Shown here: one piece after another, positions 25,161-34,433 of the stretch
Position numbering within the stretch: position 1 is the stretch's first letter
How the letters are laid out: the number at the start of each line of letters is the position of its first letter
Source: Marinoscillum furvescens DSM 4134
GTDB lineage: Bacteria; Bacteroidota; Bacteroidia; Cytophagales; Cyclobacteriaceae
Reading direction: 5' to 3'
NCBI RefSeq assembly: GCF_003386095.1
Contig: NZ_QREG01000001.1
Location: 372,001-436,000, forward strand
Length of the DNA: 64,000 bases
Translations under genes and position numbers: made by a program
The notes under the pieces: model-generated
Seen by the model: the letters and a program-made list of their open reading frames with translations, nothing else
The model's database searches: none
Told to the model about the DNA's origin: nothing

Positions 25161-25856
25161 ATGCTATTCGTCATCATTATTGGATTTATGATTGCCAGCC
25201 TGGTCGTGAGTACCCGGCTGAAAAACAAGTTTAAAAAATACTCCCAAATTCCACTATCCTCAGGCCTATCCGGTAGAGAGATAGCTGAACTGATGCTGGC
25301 AGATAATGGCCTCCACGATGTGCAGGTTACCAGCGTACAAGGCCAGCTCACAGACCACTACAATCCTGCCAACAAAACCGTAAACCTTAGCCAGGATGTA
25401 TACCATGGCAGGTCTGCGGCAGCTGCGGCAGTAGCTGCCCACGAATGCGGTCATGCGGTGCAACATGCCAATGCATACAGCTTTTTGGAGTTTAGGTCCG
25501 CTATGGTACCCATCCAAAATGTGAGTGCCAAAATCATCAACATTGTTTTCATGATGATGTTTTTTGGAGCATTCCTGCTACCACAGGTCATCCCTTTTAA
25601 TTTGGCCATACTGGTAATCATAGCGTGTTATGGTGTTTTCACCCTGTTCGCATTTATCACGCTTCCTGTGGAGTTTGATGCCAGCAAACGGGCATTGGCA
25701 TGGATCCAAAACCGAAACATCGTTAACAGTGGTGAACATGACATGGCCAAGGATGCCCTTAACACAGCGGCTCAAACCTATGTAATCGCTGCACTTTCAT
25801 CATTGGCTACGCTACTTTACTGGGTCATGATCTTTTTGAGCGGAAGCAGAGATTAA
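25161..25856 (+). CDS. membrane-bound neutral zinc metallopeptidase (Zn_peptidase_2)
   Basis: A 231-residue integral membrane protein of the Zn_peptidase_2 (YugP-like) family. An N-terminal hydrophobic segment is followed by the cytosolic or membrane-associated region with HExxH as AAHECGHAVQHA, and by further hydrophobic segments (about residues 113-180 and 205-225). The family has no well-defined substrate. It begins 6 bases after rfaE2 and ends the panC operon at a strong terminator. Confidence 0.88.
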   Translation: MLFVIIIGFMIASLVVSTRLKNKFKKYSQIPLSSGLSGREIAELMLADNGLHDVQVTSVQGQLTDHYNPANKTVNLSQDVYHGRSAAAAAVAAHECGHAVQHANAYSFLEFRSAMVPIQNVSAKIINIVFMMMFFGAFLLPQVIPFNLAILVIIACYGVFTLFAFITLPVEFDASKRALAWIQNRNIVNSGEHDMAKDALNTAAQTYVIAALSSLATLLYWVMIFLSGSRD

Positions 25857-25882
25857 GACCAAATCCAAAGATTATTCTAAGA

Positions 25883-25909
25883 AAAGCCTCAACACCAGAG
25901 GCTTTTTTT
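25883..25909 (+). terminator. terminator of the panC-panD operon
   Basis: The stem AAAGCCTC / GAGGCTTT with a short loop is followed by a long T run on the plus strand, about 30 bases after the peptidase stop. Confidence 0.85.
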
Positions 25910-25923
25910 GGTTTTTAGATAGT

Positions 25924-25954
25924 ATGCATGCATAATAAAAATGCATTAAATTTG
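25924..25954 (+). promoter_or_regulatory. promoter region of the acyl-CoA dehydrogenase gene with a palindrome
   Basis: A -7 box TAAATTTG (25947-25954) lies 38 bases upstream of the ATG. The expected -33 position is covered by a perfect palindrome ATGCATGCAT (25924-25933), echoed by ATGCAT at 25941-25946. This could be an operator for a fatty-acid-responsive repressor. Confidence 0.4.
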
Positions 25955-25992
25955 TCTGAACAGAAACAACATATAACCCTAAAATAGAGCAG

Positions 25993-27132
25993 ATGAATTT
26001 TAACTTGACTGAGGAGCAGCAAGCCGTACGTGATGCTGCAAGAGAATTCGCAGAAAAGGAACTCCTCCCCGGAGTAATAGAACGTGACAATGAGCAGCGC
26101 TTTCCCACAGAGGAAATAAAAAAGATGGGTGAGCTTGGCTTTATGGGAATGATGGTAGACCCTAAATATGGTGGAGGCGGAATGGATTCTGTTTCTTATG
26201 TACTGGCGATGGAAGAGATCTCCAAAATAGATGCATCAGCCTCTGTATGCATGTCTGTAAACAACAGTCTGGTATGTTGGGGAATCGAAAAATTCGGAAC
26301 AGAAGAGCAAAAACAAAAATACCTACCAAAGCTAACGAGTGGTGAGTGGATTGGGGGCTTTTGCCTCTCCGAACCAGAAGCTGGGTCAGATGCTACTTCT
26401 CAGCGCACTACCGCTGAGGACAAAGGCGATCACTACCTCCTCAATGGCACTAAAAACTGGATCACCAACGGCAACAGCGGTTCTGTCTTTTTGGTAATGG
26501 CACAAACTAACCCTGAGAAAAAACACAAAGGGATCAATTGCCTAATAGTGGAGAAAGACATGGAAGGTTTCACGGTAGGTAAAAAAGAGGATAAGCTTGG
26601 AATCCGTGGATCCGACACTCATTCGCTAATGTTTACAGATGTGAAAGTGCCAAAAGAAAACCGAATAGGCGAAGACGGTTTTGGCTTTACATTTGCAATG
26701 AGTACGCTAAACGGAGGACGTATAGGCATAGCATCACAAGCGCTGGGCATAGCCTCTGGTGCTCTGGAGCGATCCATAGCCTATTCTAAAGAACGCAAGG
26801 CATTTGGTAAGGAAATCTCCCAGCACCAGGCCATTCAGTTTAAACTAGCCGATATGGCCACTAAAGTGGAAGCTGCTCGCCTACTTTGCCTAAAAGCAGC
26901 AGTGCTAAAAGACCAGGAGCAAGACTACTCTCAAGCCAGTGCCATGGCCAAACTATACGCCTCTGAAGTAGCTATGGCAAATGCCGTAGAAGCCGTACAA
27001 ATACATGGTGGATATGGATATGTAAAGGAATATCACGTAGAACGAATGCTCAGGGATGCGAAGATCACACAGATCTATGAAGGCACCTCGGAAATCCAAA
27101 AAATCGTGATTTCTCGTGGTTTATTAAAATAA
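25993..27132 (+). CDS. acyl-CoA dehydrogenase
   Basis: A 379-residue FAD-dependent acyl-CoA dehydrogenase, catalysing the first step of β-oxidation or of branched-chain amino acid breakdown. Family blocks are EEQQAVRDAAREFAEKEL, FCLSEPEAGSDA, TKNWITNG, and the C-terminal catalytic region with QIHGGYGYVKEYHVERMLRD and IYEGTSEIQKIVISR. The catalytic glutamate is in YEGTSE. Chain length is not read from sequence. It is followed by a terminator and by an AraC-type regulator. Confidence 0.93.
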   Translation: MNFNLTEEQQAVRDAAREFAEKELLPGVIERDNEQRFPTEEIKKMGELGFMGMMVDPKYGGGGMDSVSYVLAMEEISKIDASASVCMSVNNSLVCWGIEKFGTEEQKQKYLPKLTSGEWIGGFCLSEPEAGSDATSQRTTAEDKGDHYLLNGTKNWITNGNSGSVFLVMAQTNPEKKHKGINCLIVEKDMEGFTVGKKEDKLGIRGSDTHSLMFTDVKVPKENRIGEDGFGFTFAMSTLNGGRIGIASQALGIASGALERSIAYSKERKAFGKEISQHQAIQFKLADMATKVEAARLLCLKAAVLKDQEQDYSQASAMAKLYASEVAMANAVEAVQIHGGYGYVKEYHVERMLRDAKITQIYEGTSEIQKIVISRGLLK

Positions 27133-27141
27133 TATAACTTT

Positions 27142-27170
27142 ATATCAGGGGTTTAAAGCCCCTGATATTT
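27142..27170 (+). terminator. terminator of the acyl-CoA dehydrogenase gene
   Basis: A perfect 10-base stem ATATCAGGGG (27142-27151) / CCCCTGATAT (27159-27168), followed by TTT. Confidence 0.7.
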
Positions 27171-27210
27171 GGATTATTCCCCCAATTAATATTAGTTTTA
27201 TACAATAATA

Positions 27211-27235
27211 CGGACGCATCCGCGCCCTTCGTCCG
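27211..27235. promoter_or_regulatory. dyad upstream of the AraC-type regulator
   Basis: CGGACG (27211-27216) is inverted as CGTCCG (27230-27235), with an internal CGGA/TCCG dyad. It lies 38 bases before the ATG and has no T run, so it is a candidate operator or leader hairpin. Confidence 0.35.
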
Positions 27236-27273
27236 CAATAAATCATATTAGAGAATTGGTGGAAGACTATAAC

Positions 27274-28173
27274 ATGATCATCGAATCTCTTAGTGTCAGG
27301 TTCGTAAAAGCTAAGAATATTAATATTTTAAAGCCTGTCACTATTGAGAACAACTACGACATTGAGAACTCACTCATTCTAGTCAATGGCGGTACGCTAT
27401 CCTTTGGCCCGGATCACGAAACCTGCCAGGAGGGTGATGTTTTCTTCATTCCAGGCGGCCGTCAGGTATCCATTACATACGGCACGCACAACCCGATAAG
27501 TCTCTCGAAAGATGATTTCCTAAACCACAAAGAAGAATATTTTAAAAGCTACGAGCACGAAGCAGAAACCGAAGAGCATTATAGCTATGTATCCTTCGAA
27601 GCAAAAGCTTTTGACTCGGTAAACTTTTTTGCGTCTTTAGACATCCCACCTTTCAAAATTCATGATGCCGACAAAGTACGGTCACTCATACGCAGTATCA
27701 ATGGCGAAATGAACGACAATGCTCCCGGCAAAGGGCGAATCATCAAAGTACTGACAGAGCATCTCGTAGTAGAGCTCATTCGTTATATATTAAAACAAGG
27801 ACTGTTTGTTGAACAATTTGCCACCAACAGCACTTATTTTAAAGACCCCCGTCTTATCGATATCTTCACTTTCATCAAAGAAAATTTAGGTGAAGACCTG
27901 TCGAACAAAGTACTGGCCAATGTAGCCAATGTATCAGAAGATTATGTTGGTCAGTATTTTAAAATGCTTACAGGAATCAACCCTCAAGACTACATCGAAT
28001 ACCAGCGAATGGAACAAGCGGTCAACTTGCTGCGCACCTCCAAGAAAAGTATTCGGGAAATCGGAAAAGAAGTCGGCTACAAAGACACGGCGTATTTTTG
28101 CCGTAGATTCAAAATGATGTTTGGGATTCCAGCAGGAAAAATGCGTCGGAGAGAATCTCTTATCAATGTCTAA
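27274..28173 (+). CDS. AraC-family transcriptional regulator
   Basis: A regulator with an N-terminal cupin-like sensing domain (GPDHETCQEGDVFFIPGGRQVSI-type segment, about residues 45-75) and a C-terminal AraC double HTH (about 195-295; LANVANVSEDYVGQYFKMLTG, IREIGKEVGYKDTAYFCRRFK). ATG at 27274 (MIIESLSVRF) is preferred to the upstream TTG at 27256. It is separated from the acyl-CoA dehydrogenase gene by a terminator, so it has its own promoter. The effector is unknown. Confidence 0.9.
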   Translation: MIIESLSVRFVKAKNINILKPVTIENNYDIENSLILVNGGTLSFGPDHETCQEGDVFFIPGGRQVSITYGTHNPISLSKDDFLNHKEEYFKSYEHEAETEEHYSYVSFEAKAFDSVNFFASLDIPPFKIHDADKVRSLIRSINGEMNDNAPGKGRIIKVLTEHLVVELIRYILKQGLFVEQFATNSTYFKDPRLIDIFTFIKENLGEDLSNKVLANVANVSEDYVGQYFKMLTGINPQDYIEYQRMEQAVNLLRTSKKSIREIGKEVGYKDTAYFCRRFKMMFGIPAGKMRRRESLINV

Positions 28174-28179
28174 CGGACA

Positions 28180-28605
28180 TTAATTCGTTTCCGATTCGGA
28201 TTCATCATCGGCTACTCCAAATTTCTTTGAGAGCATTATAGCTAGCTGAGCTCCTATGAATTTCAAGGCTACCATGGCCAGCTTTTCAAGCACCATGCGT
28301 TTAAAACTGAATCCAGAAGAATGATTAGTTCCTGATTCAGCCCCAGCTTCTTTTACTACTTCTTGCTTCTCCTTACTCTTTACAACTACCTTTTGCTTTT
28401 TGCTCTTTTCGCCTCCGCTAAAGCTTTTGTACAATGAATAACCTGCCAGTGCCACCAGGCCTACGGTAAGTCCTACACCTACCCCCACTTTTACCCGATG
28501 CTCCAGGTCTGAAGACACTTCCTCCAGAGCATCTTTTACTTCTTCCTCCTGCTGAACCACACGATTGCGATGACGCAACCACGTCTGAGACCTATACTTC
28601 TCCAT
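28180..28605 (-). CDS. small membrane protein, partner of the holin-III-like gene
   Basis: A 141-residue protein with a charged N-terminus, one glycine-rich membrane segment (VGVGVGLTVGLVALAGYSLY), a Lys-rich linker, a second hydrophobic stretch (LEKLAMVALKFIGAQLAIML) and an acidic tail. ATG at 28605 overlaps the upstream gene by 14 bases; a GTG at 28623 would add six residues. The arrangement is like envelope gene pairs (YqjE-type plus small membrane partner). Function is unknown. Confidence 0.65.
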   Translation of the reverse strand: MEKYRSQTWLRHRNRVVQQEEEVKDALEEVSSDLEHRVKVGVGVGLTVGLVALAGYSLYKSFSGGEKSKKQKVVVKSKEKQEVVKEAGAESGTNHSSGFSFKRMVLEKLAMVALKFIGAQLAIMLSKKFGVADDESESETN

Positions 28606-28945
28606 CGTCAGAAATGTTTTCACTCAGGTTGACAAACAAAACTTCGAGCCATTGCTGTATGCGATTGCTCCTCAAGAGAAGCAAAATAACAACGAAGACT
28701 ACCAGGTAAAATCCCGAAACGATCAAATAGCCATAATGCGGACTGTCCAGCAAGTAATTGAGATAGGAGGATAAAGCAAGAGATAAAAATACGAGTAAAA
28801 ACAAGCCGATAATTGCTAGTGTCATAAAAGCAACAAAGTGTGCCAGCAAACGCGACACCTGAGCAATAATGTCCAGCTTTAGTTTCTCTCCTTTTATTCG
28901 GATATACTCCGAAAGCTTGTCTACGAGGTTGTTGATGATCGACAT
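28592..28945 (-). CDS. phage-holin-III / YqjE-like membrane protein
   Basis: A 117-residue protein with an amphipathic N-terminal helix (NNLVDKLSEYIRIKGEKLKLDI) and two long membrane segments (about residues 38-62 and 72-92), matching the Phage_holin_3_6 / DUF1469 architecture. Despite the name, these are ordinary chromosomal envelope proteins and not phage lysis genes; no phage gene is nearby. It overlaps the next gene. Confidence 0.75.
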   Translation of the reverse strand: MSIINNLVDKLSEYIRIKGEKLKLDIIAQVSRLLAHFVAFMTLAIIGLFLLVFLSLALSSYLNYLLDSPHYGYLIVSGFYLVVFVVILLLLRSNRIQQWLEVLFVNLSENISDDGEV

Positions 28946-29012
28946 CTTAAGATTTTGAATTACGTCTAAGTCTCAAGATATACAATATCCAAATCGTCGG
29001 AATTGTTTAGAG

Positions 29013-30161
29013 CTAATTATTTGAAAATAGCTCTACCTGACTCCTGCGGACTGTATTTTCTTGTTTTTCACTTTTTGACTGGCTAAAATAAATCAGGGTA
29101 AAAGGAAGTATGAAAAACAACACCAAAATGTATGCAAATGCCGTGATTTTGTAGCGTAAAGACACGGCGCCCAGGCGATCTGCCAGATACATTGGAATTT
29201 TATTGAGAAAAGGAACAGCTATAAAAAGCAATACCCCGACACTATTGAACAAAAAGTGGGCTATTGCAAGACTGATGGCCGCCTCACTTTTGAGCAAAGC
29301 TGCAAGCAAGGCCGTAATTGTAGTCCCGAGGTTAGCTCCCATCACAAACTCAAATGCTCGCTTCAGGTTTACCTTACCAGTAGCCACCAATGGCACGATT
29401 AACGAAGTAGTGAGCGAACTACTCTGAATGGCAGATGTAAGTACAAACCCCCAACTAAAGGACTTAAATGAGTTTTTAAAAGCAACCTGCTCAAAGCGAT
29501 TGCGAGCATCCCCAATGAGCCTTTTATACAGCATATTAGAAATGTACTTCACCGTAGAAAACAATAAAACTACAGCAATAAAAATAACCAGATAGGGCCC
29601 CGTCCACGAGATCAGCTGAGCACCAAATTCCTCGAATAATTTATAAAAGAAAAAACTTTCTACCGCAGGAGCGTTGCCCGATGCGATGTAGAGCGAAGAC
29701 GCTATAGAGTGACTAACTTCACTCAACAAACCATATTTTACCTCTAAGGGAAACAATACCAGGCACACCAACACATTGAAAATATCGTGTACACAACCAG
29801 CAGAGATTGCCTTACGAAACTCAGCCACCTTGGTAACATAACTCATAGAAACTACGGTACTGGTAAGTGTGGTTCCGATATTAGCTCCCATAATGAGTGG
29901 GATGGCATTTTCAAGAGTCAAAGACCCTGCCGCCACCGCAGCCACTGCCATTGAGGTAGTAGTGGAGCTACTTTGCAGAATGGCCGTTAGCAAGAGCCCA
30001 ATAAACAAGCCAATAGATGGATTGGATAAAGTGAGCTCAAATACGCCCGATAGTCCTTTACCTATTTCTTGCAATCCAGCTCCTAGAAGCTGAATAGACA
30101 TGAAAAAGGACAGAATTGCCACTGCAATGGCAAAAATATGCTTGCCCCAATTAGTTTTCAT
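29013..30161 (-). CDS. Na/Pi cotransporter family protein (no PhoU domain)
   Basis: A membrane transporter of the NptA/PNaS family, importing phosphate with sodium. The inverted repeat structure is visible as two QSSS motifs: AILQSSSTTTSMAV and AIQSSSLTTSLIV, each followed by an MGANIGTT/MGANLGTT motif. ATG at 30161 is used (the preceding TTG is an extension). It lies 33 bases after the stop of a second Na/Pi transporter, so the two form an operon. It lacks the C-terminal PhoU part of its partner. Confidence 0.9.
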   Translation of the reverse strand: MKTNWGKHIFAIAVAILSFFMSIQLLGAGLQEIGKGLSGVFELTLSNPSIGLFIGLLLTAILQSSSTTTSMAVAAVAAGSLTLENAIPLIMGANIGTTLTSTVVSMSYVTKVAEFRKAISAGCVHDIFNVLVCLVLFPLEVKYGLLSEVSHSIASSLYIASGNAPAVESFFFYKLFEEFGAQLISWTGPYLVIFIAVVLLFSTVKYISNMLYKRLIGDARNRFEQVAFKNSFKSFSWGFVLTSAIQSSSLTTSLIVPLVATGKVNLKRAFEFVMGANLGTTITALLAALLKSEAAISLAIAHFLFNSVGVLLFIAVPFLNKIPMYLADRLGAVSLRYKITAFAYILVLFFILPFTLIYFSQSKSEKQENTVRRSQVELFSNN

Positions 30162-30197
30162 CAAGACCTAATCGACTAACGTAGCTTTGGCATAAGA

Positions 30198-31919
30198 TCA
30201 TACCAGTTCGCTTTCTTTCTTAAGGTGTCTTTCGGTCTCTCCAGTAATCCCTTCCGTAACGTTGATTACATGGTCACCCACTTTTTCCATAGACTGAAAC
30301 AGATCTTTATATAGCGCCCCTACCTCTATATCATAATCTTTTGCCTGCATCTGGAGGATATGATCTTCTCTTAGTTTATCTCTAAGTTTATCAATGGCTT
30401 GCTCTTTAGCTAGCGCGCCATCCAGAGTTACCTGATCGTAACGGCTATCCAGGTTATCTACCATCACTTTTATAGCTTCATCTAGCAGCTCTACCATCTT
30501 AAACAGGTTGGAAGTCTGGCGCTTAGTGAAGCTTATCTTATCCTTCTTTTTCATTTCAAAGTCTTTTGACATTTGGAAAAAGACGTCACCAATTCTCTCC
30601 AAATCATTGATAATACTCATCAAACTCACCACCCGAGCAGATGCATGCGAGCTCAGAGAACCATCTGAAACTTTTGCCAGGTAGCCCGCTATTTCTTCTT
30701 CCAATCGGTCGGTGATTTCCTCGTACTTACGCATTTTCTTGATTAGCTTCTTCTGCTTTTTAGACTTAGGTTCGTTGAGGAGTTGCTTGAGAAAACCAGA
30801 CATTTTGGCTACGGTTTGCCCAAAAGCAGCAGTTTCTTTCTGCGCTTCTTCCAACGACAACTCAGCAGTATTCAGCAATCCAGTACCTATGTATTCCAAT
30901 CTAAACTCATCGGCATCACCACCTTTGGATCCGACCACACGCTCCACTATTTTGGCAATTTGCCTTACCAACCCTACTAGAAAGAGGGTATTGAGTATAT
31001 TGAACGTAGTGTGGAAAATAGATAGCGCTATAGGAATAGATTGCGCATTGGTCTCAGGGGAAAGCCCTGTAGAATAGACGAGGTACGACGAGATAGCACT
31101 CAGCACAGGCGACATGAAAATCAATATCCATATCACTCCGAATACATTAAAAATCAAATGAGCAAATGCAGCGCGCTTCGCGTGAACATTCCCGACCAGG
31201 GCTGCCAGGTTTGCTGTAATTGTAGTTCCAATGTTTTCACCCAAAACCATAGCTGCTGCAAGCTCCAAAGGAATCCAGCCATTGTTGGCCATAACGAGTG
31301 TAAGTGCCATGGCGGCACTCGATGATTGCACAATGACCGTAAGAAGTGTACCAATGGCCACAAAAAGGATAACCGACACAAATCCCAAATCAGAGTACGC
31401 ACTCAAAAAGGATAAAATCTCTGGATTGGATTTTAGATCTGGCACTGCGTCCTTCAAATAAGCCAGCCCCATAAACAAGAGCGCAAATCCAATAAACACC
31501 TCTCCCCATGTCTTAACCTTGTCCCTGCTAAAGAATAGTAATGGGAATGCCAGGGCAATGATGACCAAAGCATATGAAGAAATCTTTACTTTAAAGCCAA
31601 TTATGGAAATCAGCCATGCGGTAATTGTGGTACCAATATTGGCTCCCATAATCACGCCTATAGACTCCACCAGAGAGAGCAGCCCTGCATTTACAAAACT
31701 CACCACCAACACTGTGGTAGCTGAGGAAGACTGAACCAGACTGGTGATCAAAAAACCAGTCAAAACGCCCTTAAACCTATTGGAAGTCATTGAGCTTAGT
31801 ATCTGCCTCATTTGTGACCCTGCTACCCGCTGAATGGCCTCACTCATAATCTTCATTCCATAGATGAAGAAAGCTAATGAACCTAACAGGTTCAGGAAGT
31901 CCATTAATCCAAATTCCAT
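30198..31919 (-). CDS. Na/Pi cotransporter with C-terminal PhoU-like domain
   Basis: A 573-residue protein: an N-terminal Na/Pi cotransporter (about residues 1-310, QSSSATT and QSSSAAM repeats with MGANIGTT and LGENIGTT motifs) joined to a C-terminal PhoU-like helical bundle (about 345-560). PhoU-like parts probably adjust uptake to internal phosphate. It is the first gene of a two-transporter operon, divergent from an OprO/P porin gene, which supports a phosphate role. A -7 box TAGCTTTG (minus strand 31949-31956) lies 29 bases upstream. Confidence 0.92.
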   Translation of the reverse strand: MEFGLMDFLNLLGSLAFFIYGMKIMSEAIQRVAGSQMRQILSSMTSNRFKGVLTGFLITSLVQSSSATTVLVVSFVNAGLLSLVESIGVIMGANIGTTITAWLISIIGFKVKISSYALVIIALAFPLLFFSRDKVKTWGEVFIGFALLFMGLAYLKDAVPDLKSNPEILSFLSAYSDLGFVSVILFVAIGTLLTVIVQSSSAAMALTLVMANNGWIPLELAAAMVLGENIGTTITANLAALVGNVHAKRAAFAHLIFNVFGVIWILIFMSPVLSAISSYLVYSTGLSPETNAQSIPIALSIFHTTFNILNTLFLVGLVRQIAKIVERVVGSKGGDADEFRLEYIGTGLLNTAELSLEEAQKETAAFGQTVAKMSGFLKQLLNEPKSKKQKKLIKKMRKYEEITDRLEEEIAGYLAKVSDGSLSSHASARVVSLMSIINDLERIGDVFFQMSKDFEMKKKDKISFTKRQTSNLFKMVELLDEAIKVMVDNLDSRYDQVTLDGALAKEQAIDKLRDKLREDHILQMQAKDYDIEVGALYKDLFQSMEKVGDHVINVTEGITGETERHLKKESELV

Positions 31920-31948
31920 AATCCGCCTTTTCGTGGTTAAAGTGTCTG

Positions 31949-31956
31949 CAAAGCTA
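31949..31956 (-). promoter_or_regulatory. -7 box of the Na/Pi transporter operon
   Basis: TAGCTTTG on the minus strand fits TAnnTTTG, 29 bases before the ATG. The -33 position is weak. I saw no PHO-box-like direct repeats, though Bacteroidota Pho boxes are not well enough known to me to exclude one. Confidence 0.35.
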
Positions 31957-32062
31957 CAGCGCTCATATTACCCCAATGTTAAGAAACAGACATCTTCTTC
32001 CTAAGTTTCCGTATCCTTTTACTAACATTGAGGCTCTAACTAAAAACTCTCAACAACCTGTC

Positions 32063-33232
32063 ATGCGGCATTTTTCCTGCGCTTTTTTTACCACCTGTTT
32101 TCTTTTCATTGCTTCTATCTCATCTGGCCAGCAAGTCATGAACTATTCCTTCGGAGAAGGATTGAAATTTGTGGCTGAGGACAATTCGTTTGCTGTAAAG
32201 TGTAATTTCAGATTTCAAACTCTTTACCAGGGCCGGTATTTTGAAACTGGAGACTGGACCGAATCCCTAATGATCCGAAGGTCTCGATTAAAGTTTGGCG
32301 GTCACGCCTTTAGACCTAACATCAAGTATAAACTAGAGCTGGGACTTTCTAACCGCGATGTAGGCTCTGGAAACATCCCCGAAAGTGGACCTACAGCCAA
32401 CATCGTATTGGATGCAGTGGTCAAATGGCAGTTTGCCGAAAACTGGCAACTCTGGGTGGGACAAACCAAACTTCCTGGAAACCGGGAGCGTGTTTTTTCT
32501 TCTCAGGAATTGCAATTTGTAGATCGGAGCCGGGTAAATAGCCGATACACACTGGACCGTGACATAGGTATCCAGCTTCACGGCAAGCACAAAATAGGGA
32601 GATGTGCTGTGATAGAAGAAAAATTAGCTATTTCTACTGGAGAAGGTAGAAACATCATAGTGAACAATCCATACAATGGCCGTCAGTATACAGCTCGTTT
32701 CGAATGGTTGCCATTTGGCAGTTTTGCAAATGATGGCGACTACTTCGGTGCCGATCTGGAGCGAGAAGATAACGTAAAGTTGTCTCTAGGAATTACTGCG
32801 GACTACAACCACAATACCGTAAGGTCTCGTGGCAACCTGGGAAGTTTTGTGCGAGAAGGAGAAGAATATGTGGCCTCAAACCTCAACACCCTATTTATAG
32901 ACGCTTTGCTCAAGTATCGGGGATTTTCGGCAAGTGGAGAATATGCCCACAGAAGTACGTTTGACTCCAAAAACCCCGAATTTGGCTATGGACAAGGAAT
33001 TGCGCTGGCAGCTGGCTACCTGCTTCCATCTGACTGGGAACTATCGGGAAGATTCACCGAAATTTCACCCGCCAACGTCAGCTCCATCAATCAGGCATCT
33101 GAATACCTGATAGGTATATCAAAGTATGTGTCTGGCCATTCACTGAAAATTCAAAGTGATTTTTCCTATACCACACGTAAGCTAGACCGTGATTTTTTCA
33201 TGATGCGCGTGCAGGTAGAAGTAGCTCTGTAA
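32063..33232 (+). CDS. OprO/OprP-type phosphate-selective porin
   Basis: An outer-membrane β-barrel, 389 residues from the ATG at 32063. The signal peptide spans about residues 1-24 (FLFIASISSGQQ). The mature barrel has features of the phosphate-selective porin family: an early RRSRLKFGG block, then ELGLSNRD, WQLWVGQTKLPGNRERV and the terminal VQVEVAL with aromatic/hydrophobic alternation. The ORF is open to 31976, but the longer reading adds no plausible signal sequence. Divergence from two Na/Pi transporters supports a phosphate-uptake role; anion specificity is inferred. Confidence 0.85.
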   Translation: MRHFSCAFFTTCFLFIASISSGQQVMNYSFGEGLKFVAEDNSFAVKCNFRFQTLYQGRYFETGDWTESLMIRRSRLKFGGHAFRPNIKYKLELGLSNRDVGSGNIPESGPTANIVLDAVVKWQFAENWQLWVGQTKLPGNRERVFSSQELQFVDRSRVNSRYTLDRDIGIQLHGKHKIGRCAVIEEKLAISTGEGRNIIVNNPYNGRQYTARFEWLPFGSFANDGDYFGADLEREDNVKLSLGITADYNHNTVRSRGNLGSFVREGEEYVASNLNTLFIDALLKYRGFSASGEYAHRSTFDSKNPEFGYGQGIALAAGYLLPSDWELSGRFTEISPANVSSINQASEYLIGISKYVSGHSLKIQSDFSYTTRKLDRDFFMMRVQVEVAL

Positions 33233-33240
33233 AGAGCTAC
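33221..33240. terminator. hairpin shared by convergent stop codons
   Basis: A perfect palindrome GTAGCTCT (33221-33228), loop GTAA, AGAGCTAC (33233-33240). It contains the stop codons of both the porin and the convergent M20 gene. There is no T run on either side, so this is a weak but compact bidirectional terminator candidate. Confidence 0.5.
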
Positions 33241-34433
33241 CCATTGTTCAGCTCAGCCATAGTAAGCCACGCAAAGAGCCCCATACCGATCTTCAGTGCA
33301 GACTCGTCTATATCAAACGTCGGTGTGTGCACCCCCGATACGATCCCTTTTTCTTCGTTTCGGGTACCTAATCGGTAAAAGCAAGCGTCTACTTCTTGAG
33401 AATAGTAAGCAAAGTCTTCACCAGCAAGCCACATATCGATCTCTTGTACGTTTTCATCACCAAGGTAGGCTTTGGCTGCCTGGATGTTGGCTGCTGTATA
33501 TTCTGGATGGTTCTTGAGGTGTGGGTAGCCTTTCATTACCTGAAACTCACAGGTAGCTCCCATGGACTCAGCGATACCTTCTGCCATTTTGGTCATGCGC
33601 TGGTGTGCATCTGCTCTCCACTCCTCATCATACGTGCGAAATGTTCCCTGCACTTTCACTTCATTGGGGATCACATTGGTAGCTCCATTTGCTTCTACTT
33701 TACCAAAAGAAAGCACCGAGGGGATTTTCGGACTACAATTCCTACTAACGATCTGCTGCAAGGCCACAATGATATGACTGGTGATCAGTACAGGATCAAT
33801 GGCATTTTCGGGCATGGCTGCATGCCCCCCTTTGCCCTTCACGGTAAAGTATATCTCATCTGCACTGGCCATGTACATGCCTTTGCGAAACCCAACTTTG
33901 CCTGCAGGAATGAGCGGCATTACATGCTGCCCTAGCATACGATGAGGCTTTGGATTTTCGAGCACTCCTTCCTTAATCATGAGCGAGGCTCCTCCAGGAA
34001 GCTTTTCTTCTCCGGGCTGAAACACTACCTTGACGGTACCCGAGTAATGGTCTTTTAGTTCCTTGAGTATGCGTACGGCTCCTAGTAAACTAGAAGTGTG
34101 AACATCGTGTCCACAAGCATGCATGACCCCTTCATTTTTAGACTTATAAGGCACCTCATTGGCTTCCGTGATAGGCAGCGCATCTATGTCGGCACGCATG
34201 GCTACCACTTTACCATTGTCTTCCTTGCCTTTCAGCAAAAAGGTGATACCTGTTTCTGCTTTGCGCTCGAAATCAGTAATCCCCATGTCACGCAATTGCT
34301 GCTCGATAAAATCAGCTGTCTTGTGCTCCTGGAAAGACAACTCCGGGTGGCTATGAAGATGCCTTCTAATGGACAATACATCTTCAAAGTAGCTTTCAGA
34401 CAGTTGTTTGATTTTATCTATGGTATCAGTCAT
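33237..34433 (-). CDS. M20-family amidohydrolase (peptidase M20D type)
   Basis: A 398-residue zinc hydrolase related to N-acyl-amino-acid or hippurate hydrolases and N-acetyl-diaminopimelate deacetylase. Metal and catalytic blocks are HACGHDVHTSSLLGA (with the aspartate two residues after it), the catalytic glutamate in QPGEEKLPGGA, and HAAMPENAID. It is the last gene of the dapF-secA run, overlapping the SPOR-like lipoprotein gene by 8 bases. A diaminopimelate link through dapF is possible but unproven. Confidence 0.9.
   Translation of the reverse strand: MTDTIDKIKQLSESYFEDVLSIRRHLHSHPELSFQEHKTADFIEQQLRDMGITDFERKAETGITFLLKGKEDNGKVVAMRADIDALPITEANEVPYKSKNEGVMHACGHDVHTSSLLGAVRILKELKDHYSGTVKVVFQPGEEKLPGGASLMIKEGVLENPKPHRMLGQHVMPLIPAGKVGFRKGMYMASADEIYFTVKGKGGHAAMPENAIDPVLITSHIIVALQQIVSRNCSPKIPSVLSFGKVEANGATNVIPNEVKVQGTFRTYDEEWRADAHQRMTKMAEGIAESMGATCEFQVMKGYPHLKNHPEYTAANIQAAKAYLGDENVQEIDMWLAGEDFAYYSQEVDACFYRLGTRNEEKGIVSGVHTPTFDIDESALKIGMGLFAWLTMAELNNG

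Noticed and set aside
25924-25933. ATGCATGCAT as a mobile element or recombination site
   Set aside because: It is a single short palindrome at a -33 position, with no integrase or repeated copy nearby; an operator is more likely.
28592-28945. Phage holin as a sign of a prophage
   Set aside because: The family name only reflects the domain; no phage structural, lysis or integrase gene is near, and the gene pairs with an ordinary envelope gene.
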